Assembly (NCBI GenBank): GCA_950075865.1
Contig: CATMVA010000016.1
Coordinates: 5,714 to 57,880, forward strand
DNA: 52,167 nucleotides
Source: an uncultured Oscillospiraceae bacterium
GTDB lineage: Bacteria; Bacillota; Clostridia; Oscillospirales; Oscillospiraceae
Reading direction: 5' to 3'
Shown here: positions 48,367-52,167 of the stretch, in pieces
Position numbering within the stretch: position 1 is the stretch's first letter
Layout: each line of letters begins with the position of its first letter
Program-made: the position numbers and the translations under genes
The notes under the pieces: model-generated
Told to the model about the DNA's origin: nothing
Seen by the model: the letters and a program-made list of their open reading frames with translations, nothing else
Database searches by the model: none

Positions 48367-49536
48367 TTACAGGCCGAAGAGTTTGGCCAGCTTGTCCTCC
48401 TTCAGCTCGGCGCCAATGACGCAGAAACGTCCGGTGTAGTCCGGGCTTCCGGCGCGGATCTCGTGCTCTTCGGGGACGTAGTCAAATTCCAGCCAGCCCT
48501 TGCCGCTGTCCACGATGCCCTTGCACCGGAGGATGTGGCCGTACTCCCCGCTGTCCAGGGCGGTGAGGATCTTTTCCAGATCGTTCCGGGAGAAGCGCTT
48601 GGGGGTTTCCCTGCCCCAGGAGGCGAACACGTCGTCGGCGTGGTGGTGGTGATGGTGGTGCTCATGGCCCTCGTGGTCATGGTCGTGGTGATGGCACTCG
48701 CACTCCGGGTCGTCGCACTCCTCACCGTCGTGATGATGGTGATGCTCATGGCCCTTCTCATCGTGGTCATGATGATGGTGGCATTCGCAGTCGGGATCGT
48801 CGCACTCCTCACCGTCGTGGTGATGGCGATGTCCGTGCTCCTTGCCTTCGTGGTCGTGGTGATGATGCTCCGCCTCGTGCTCGGCCTCCTCGATCTCGTG
48901 CTCGCGGCGCATCTGGGCCAGGACCTCATCGGCCAGGGAGACCTTCTCGATGGCGGTGAGGATGGTCTTGCCGGCCAGCTGGTCCCAAGGGGTGGTCAGG
49001 ATAGCGGCGGTTGGGTTCTTCTCCCGAAGGAGAGCCACAGCGGTGTCCAGCTTCTCGGGGGAGAGGTTCTGGGTCCGGGAGAGGATGATGGTTCCGGCAG
49101 CCTCCACCTGGTTGTTGTAGAACTCGCCGAAGTTCTTCATATAGACCTTTACTTTACCGGCATCGGCCACGGTGACGTAGCTGTTCAGCTTCATGTCGGG
49201 CACATCCCTGACAGCGTTGTCCACCGCCACGATCACGTCGGAGAGCTTGCCCACCCCGGAGGGCTCGATAAGGATCCGGTCAGGGTGAAATTGGGTCTGG
49301 ACTTCCTTGAGGGCTTGGTTGAAGTCCCCCACCAGGGAGCAGCAGATGCACCCCGAGGACATCTCGGAGACCTGTACTCCGGAGTCCTTCAGGAAGCCGC
49401 CGTCAATGCTGATCTCGCCGAATTCGTTTTCGATGAGGACCAGCTTCTCACCGGGGTAAGCCTCGGCGATGAGCTTTTTGATGAGGGTGGTCTTTCCAGC
49501 CCCCAGGAAGCCGGAGATAATGTCGATTTTGGTCAT
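48367..49536 (-). CDS. CobW/ZNG-family GTPase with His/Cys-rich metal-binding segment
   Basis: A 389-residue G3E metallochaperone. Walker A GFLGAGKTT (residues 9-17), the metal motif C63-I-C65-C66 and the G3E segment LIEPSGVGK are standard. Between the GTPase and C-terminal domains, residues 213-299 form a His-rich segment that includes two copies of DGEECDD(P)xCEC, flanked by runs of His; this could hold several zinc, nickel or cobalt ions. The C-terminal CobW_C domain follows (RFSRNDLEKIL to the end). It is the first gene of a pair with the CxCC-less GTPase. Zinc transfer is the best-known role of relatives; the client protein is unknown. Confidence 0.9.
   Translation of the reverse strand: MTKIDIISGFLGAGKTTLIKKLIAEAYPGEKLVLIENEFGEISIDGGFLKDSGVQVSEMSSGCICCSLVGDFNQALKEVQTQFHPDRILIEPSGVGKLSDVIVAVDNAVRDVPDMKLNSYVTVADAGKVKVYMKNFGEFYNNQVEAAGTIILSRTQNLSPEKLDTAVALLREKNPTAAILTTPWDQLAGKTILTAIEKVSLADEVLAQMRREHEIEEAEHEAEHHHHDHEGKEHGHRHHHDGEECDDPDCECHHHHDHDEKGHEHHHHHDGEECDDPECECHHHDHDHEGHEHHHHHHHADDVFASWGRETPKRFSRNDLEKILTALDSGEYGHILRCKGIVDSGKGWLEFDYVPEEHEIRAGSPDYTGRFCVIGAELKEDKLAKLFGL
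48711..48819. repeat. Direct repeats in the His-rich segment
   Basis: The same 22-base sequence occurs at 48711-48732 and 48798-48819, 87 bases apart, with GTGATGG-rich flanks. It encodes the DGEECDD repeat of the metal segment and may allow recombination that changes its length. Confidence 0.8.
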
Positions 49537-49573
49537 GGTAACAAGTCCTCTTTTTCAGAAAATTTTTCGCAGC

Positions 49574-49603
49574 TTTGTACTCTTATTATACCTCATTTGT
49601 CAA
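49574..49603 (-). promoter_or_regulatory. Promoter region of the CobW pair
   Basis: On the minus strand TTGACA (49603-49598) lies 18 bases from TACAAA (49579-49574). A perfect TATAAT at 49590-49585 lies only 7 bases from the TTGACA, so two overlapping promoters or a regulator site are possible. Confidence 0.45.
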
Positions 49604-49613
49604 CCCCGCCTGA

Positions 49614-49648
49614 GGAAAAAAGAGGGCCCAAAAGGGCCCTCCTTTTTC
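49614..49648 (-). terminator. Terminator of the phosphodiesterase gene
   Basis: An 8-bp GAGGGCCC/GGGCCCTC stem (49622-49629 with 49634-49641) with an AAAA loop; T-run on the minus-strand side. Confidence 0.8.
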
Positions 49649-50195
49649 AAACGGTCAGGGTGTGGTAGACCTCTCCGGTTTCCAGGTCCTTCCACTGGAA
49701 GGTGTTGCCCTCCAGGGTCATATAGCCGTGGGGGGTGCCGTTTTTGGGCAGGGACACCGAGCCGGGGTTGAGGCAGAGATTGCCCTGGCCGAACTCCTCC
49801 CAGGTGGGTACATGGATGTGGCCGTGGAGGAGGATATCCCCGGGGCACAGAGGGGGCGGGGTCTCCCGGTTGAAAACGTGGCCGTGGGTGGCGTAGACCA
49901 GCCGCTCCCCCACGGGGAGAAGGCAGTGCTCGGCAAGGATGGGGAACTCCAGCACCATCTGGTCCACCTCACTGTCGCAGTTGCCCCGGACACAGAGGAG
50001 CCTATCTTTCCGGGCGTTGAGCAAGGCAAAGACCTCCTTGGGGTCGTACTCCCGGGGCAGGTCGTTCCGGGGGCCGTGGTAGAGAAGGTCCCCCAGCAGC
50101 AGGAGCCGCTGGGCCCCCTCCTGGTCAAAGGCCTCCAGCAGTTTCCGGCACCAGTAGGCCGAGCCGTGCAGGTCGGATGCGATCATCCATTTCAT
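49647..50195 (-). CDS. YfcE-like metallophosphodiesterase
   Basis: A 182-residue calcineurin-like phosphoesterase. Metal ligands are seen in ASDLHGS, LLGDLLYHG, VRGNCD, THGH and LHGHIH, then NPGSVSLPKNG, in the order of YfcE from E. coli, which hydrolyses phosphodiesters with manganese in the cytoplasm; the natural substrate is unknown. An AAGGAGGAAA site precedes the ATG. It lies 27 bases after the large membrane protein gene and is probably co-transcribed with it. Confidence 0.92.
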   Translation of the reverse strand: MKWMIASDLHGSAYWCRKLLEAFDQEGAQRLLLLGDLLYHGPRNDLPREYDPKEVFALLNARKDRLLCVRGNCDSEVDQMVLEFPILAEHCLLPVGERLVYATHGHVFNRETPPPLCPGDILLHGHIHVPTWEEFGQGNLCLNPGSVSLPKNGTPHGYMTLEGNTFQWKDLETGEVYHTLTV

Positions 50196-50222
50196 GGTTG
50201 TTTCCTCCTTGGTCGGCGGCGG

Positions 50223-51911
50223 TCAGTTCCGCTCCACCGTGTATCCGGTCAGGATCTCGGAATCCTGAGCGGGGGAGTAGGTAACGGTCACCCGGTCCCC
50301 CACGTTGAGGATGACGGCGATGGGATTCTGGGCTGCCGAGAGCGAGTAGAAGATCTGCTCTCCCTCCAGCCGGAGGAAGTAATAGGTGTTGCCATCCAGC
50401 ACTGCCGAGCGGATCTCGGCCACCGTGCCGGAAGACGAGGTGCCGGCGTTGCCCGAGTTGGTGGTGATTCCCTTGTTGGACAGCTTGCGGACATAGTCCC
50501 GCTCACATTCGGACACCGTGGTGCCGATGCCCACGATGTCGTACCGGGACACGTTGACCATGGCGTAGGTCTTGACCAGGTTGGCCGCGTCCTTCATGGG
50601 GATGAAGTAGGTGGGCTCGCCCCCGATGTTCAGCAGGATGGGGAAGGTGGCCACATAGCCCAGGTCCTGGACCACGCCCTGGGCCGAGGCCATGGCGGCG
50701 TACTCGGTGGCGCCGGGGGCGCTGTAATACTTGGTTTCCTTGGTCCGCAGGTTGCACAGAAGGAAACCCAGGTTGGACTGGTCGGCGTTGGCCGAGGTGA
50801 CACCGGTGTACATATACACATCGTCGTTCATGGCGATGTAGTTGTACCCCTCGGTGGTCAGGGTCACGTCCCGCTGGCCGAAGATGGAGTTGAGGAAGCC
50901 GTTGATGAAGGTGCCGTGGTAGTCGTACTGCTGCATCACCAGGTCGGGGTCAAAGAGATTGTCCACCCAGGTGGGCACGTCGGCGGTGTCGTAGTAGGTG
51001 CATTCGCCGGTGACGGCGTCTACCAGCACAGCGCCCTGGATGTCGGTGCCGCCGAAGAGGCCGATGGTCTTGATGATCCGGGGGGCGATCCAGTAGGGAT
51101 GGCCCTCCTCGTTGATCTCAAACTCAGGCTCGGCAAACATGAAGGTGGGGAAGTTAAACCGCAGGTGGCGCATGATGTTCCGGTTCAGCGGCTCGGAGAA
51201 GGAGTACTTGATGCCCTCGGAAAGCCGGGCCACTGTGGCCTCCTGAGTCACCATGTCCACGATCACGTAGGCGGGCAGGCCGTTTCCACGGTTGGTGAAC
51301 CACTTGAAAAGGTCGGCATAGGCGATGGGGGCTACCCGTACCGGACGTCCCTGATAGTTGATCTGGGTGGAGTCGTCGGAATACTCGAACTGGCTTACCA
51401 TGTCGCTGAGGGTGCCCATCTGCCGGTCGCTGAGGTACTCAGCCGAGTCCCGGTCCAGGGTGGGGATCTTGTCAAAGGAGATCTGGGTGATGTCGGCGGC
51501 GAAATCCCCGCTCTGGGGTACCAGAAGGTCACGGTAAGACTGGGCCCGGAAGATGGGGGCCGAGATCAGACTGCCCAACAGGGTCACCAGAATGAGAAGA
51601 ACGGCCAGGATCCCCACAGGCAGGCACTGCTTCCGTATAAACTGGAAATACTCCTTGAACTTGCCGATGTGCTTGCCGCCCTCACCCGTGTTCCCACCCA
51701 GGTTTACCCCGGAGGTCACCAGGGCGCAGAGGACATAGGTCGCGCAGAGGATGAACAGGAAGGAGTACAGCTCCTCGGACTGGAAGTTGAGGGCGGGAAT
51801 AGCCAGGTAGAAATACGCGGCCCCCACCAGGGCGGTGACCAGAAGATTGACCAGGATCTTGCCCCGCTTGCTCATGGGCTTGCGGAGCTTATGGACTTTT
51901 TTATCACTCAT
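50223..51911 (-). CDS. Large membrane protein of unknown function, 562 aa
   Basis: I do not recognise this protein. The N-terminal 135 residues hold a basic cytoplasmic stretch (MSDKKVHKLRKPMSKRGK) and about three hydrophobic helices (roughly 22-40, 46-66, 95-118). The remaining 420 residues look extracytoplasmic, with a segment reading IQGAVLVDAVTGECTYYD that resembles PepSY-type repeats; this resemblance is weak. There is no Cys in the large domain apart from two or three scattered ones. AAAAGGAGAA precedes the ATG at 51911. It has a good promoter and leads the yfcE unit. A conserved envelope role is plausible, nothing more. Confidence 0.75.
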   Translation of the reverse strand: MSDKKVHKLRKPMSKRGKILVNLLVTALVGAAYFYLAIPALNFQSEELYSFLFILCATYVLCALVTSGVNLGGNTGEGGKHIGKFKEYFQFIRKQCLPVGILAVLLILVTLLGSLISAPIFRAQSYRDLLVPQSGDFAADITQISFDKIPTLDRDSAEYLSDRQMGTLSDMVSQFEYSDDSTQINYQGRPVRVAPIAYADLFKWFTNRGNGLPAYVIVDMVTQEATVARLSEGIKYSFSEPLNRNIMRHLRFNFPTFMFAEPEFEINEEGHPYWIAPRIIKTIGLFGGTDIQGAVLVDAVTGECTYYDTADVPTWVDNLFDPDLVMQQYDYHGTFINGFLNSIFGQRDVTLTTEGYNYIAMNDDVYMYTGVTSANADQSNLGFLLCNLRTKETKYYSAPGATEYAAMASAQGVVQDLGYVATFPILLNIGGEPTYFIPMKDAANLVKTYAMVNVSRYDIVGIGTTVSECERDYVRKLSNKGITTNSGNAGTSSSGTVAEIRSAVLDGNTYYFLRLEGEQIFYSLSAAQNPIAVILNVGDRVTVTYSPAQDSEILTGYTVERN

Positions 51912-51956
51912 GGTGTTCTCCTTTTCAGTTGCGGCGAAGGGCCGGAAGATATTGGT

Positions 51957-51985
51957 ATTATACCCCGGAATGGCGTTTTGTGCAA
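51957..51985 (-). promoter_or_regulatory. Promoter of the membrane protein-YfcE unit
   Basis: On the minus strand: TTGCAC (51985-51980), a 17-base spacer and a perfect TATAAT (51962-51957), 45 bases before the ATG. Confidence 0.85.
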
Positions 51986-52033
51986 TAGATATTGGGAAAT
52001 GTTCTGCCCCGCAAATTTGTTTGTGAAAAGGAC

Positions 52034-52061
52034 TTGACATTCCACCGTTATTTGGTATAAT
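52034..52061 (+). promoter_or_regulatory. Promoter of the tRNA
   Basis: TTGACA (52034-52039), a 16-base spacer and TATAAT (52056-52061), 32 bases before the tRNA. More tRNA genes may follow beyond the window. Confidence 0.88.
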
Positions 52062-52093
52062 ATCACTTGCATTTGCGAAAACTGACGCAAGAT

Positions 52094-52167
52094 AGCGGGT
52101 TTGTGTAAAGGTAGCACAGCAGACTCTGACTCTGTATGTGAGGGTTCGAATCCTTCACCCGCTGCCA
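52094..52167 (+). tRNA. tRNA-Gln (anticodon CUG)
   Basis: A 74-nt cloverleaf ending in encoded CCA at the last base of the window. Acceptor AGCGGGT pairs with ACCCGCT; D arm GTG-CAC; anticodon stem GCAGA/TCTGT around loop CTCTGAC, so anticodon CTG; T arm GAGGG/CCTTC around TTCGAAT; discriminator G. All stems are intact. Confidence 0.93.

Noticed and set aside
48630..48870. CRISPR-like look of GTGATGG repeats
   Set aside because: Repeats are irregular, in frame and encode His-rich protein; no spacers of even length.
48352..49668. A 438-codon plus-strand frame rich in Val and Met opposite the His-rich CobW gene
   Set aside because: The hydrophobic VVMVVM repeats are the complement of His codons and would mimic a membrane protein; no start signal supports it.
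49662..52037. A 791-codon open frame on the plus strand opposite the membrane protein and yfcE
   Set aside because: It mirrors two well-supported minus-strand genes, has low-complexity Gly/Val/Asp/Leu composition and no ribosome site. It is a by-product of GC-rich third codon positions.

Overview
The window is about 52 kb of high-GC, gene-dense chromosome from a Gram-positive anaerobe, most probably a gut Clostridia member of the Oscillospiraceae/Flavonifractor type. That placement is an inference from gene content and order: a PyrK/PyrD class 1B pair, TrmFO, KtrAB, the gene orders dprA-topA-trmFO and plsX-acpP-rnc, a CsaB-type pyruvyl transferase, DUF1540 and FliB-like proteins, and consensus TTGACA/TATAAT promoters with GGAGG ribosome sites. 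It is core chromosome: no insertion sequence, prophage, integrase or CRISPR array was seen, and no gene-free stretch exceeds 300 bases.

Layout. 1-2.4 kb: tail of an M23 peptidase, an S41 protease and an unrecognised gene. 2.4-4.8 kb: greA, lysS and a small ferredoxin behind a perfect-consensus promoter. 4.8-7.1 kb: a FliB-like Cys-rich protein, then a decay zone with a DUF853/HerA-like ATPase pseudogene and a lower-GC orphan. 7.1-13.5 kb: potassium uptake (ktrB, ktrA), an rRNA methyltransferase, dprA and topA. 13.5-17.9 kb: trmFO, a divergent HTH-regulator/small-protein pair sharing a palindrome, plsX, acpP, rnc and a DUF1622 membrane protein. 18-26.6 kb: one pyrimidine operon pyrC-carB-pyrK-pyrD-pyrF-pyrE-pyrB, lacking carA, with a PyrI-like zinc ribbon fused to PyrB. 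26.6-31 kb: an AGCS amino acid symporter, a HAD phosphatase, an AlkZ-like winged-helix protein and a phosphate permease. 31-34.4 kb: cell-wall polymer genes, a glycosyltransferase and a GT4/CsaB fusion. 34.4-37.8 kb: small envelope proteins, a PAP2 phosphatase, a DUF1540 protein and a second SpoU methyltransferase. 37.8-40.9 kb: a TetR regulator, a radical SAM enzyme and a DegV protein. 40.9-47.3 kb: a ferredoxin-type aldo/keto reductase, a polar amino acid ABC transporter, a GH29 fucosidase and an M81 metallopeptidase. 47.4-52.2 kb: two CobW-family GTPases, one with a His/Cys-rich metal segment, a YfcE-like phosphodiesterase, a large unrecognised membrane protein and tRNA-Gln(CUG).

The pyr operon supplies nearly the whole UMP pathway except the glutaminase subunit of carbamoyl-phosphate synthase. 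The csaB and glycosyltransferase genes probably serve secondary cell-wall polymer modification, and the M23/S41 pair probably belongs to an FtsEX-type division module cut by the left edge. The loci most worth following are the CobW pair, the GT4-CsaB fusion, the PyrB zinc fusion, the HTH/small-protein pair, the TetR/radical SAM/DegV group and two hairpins that appear to mask ribosome-binding sites.
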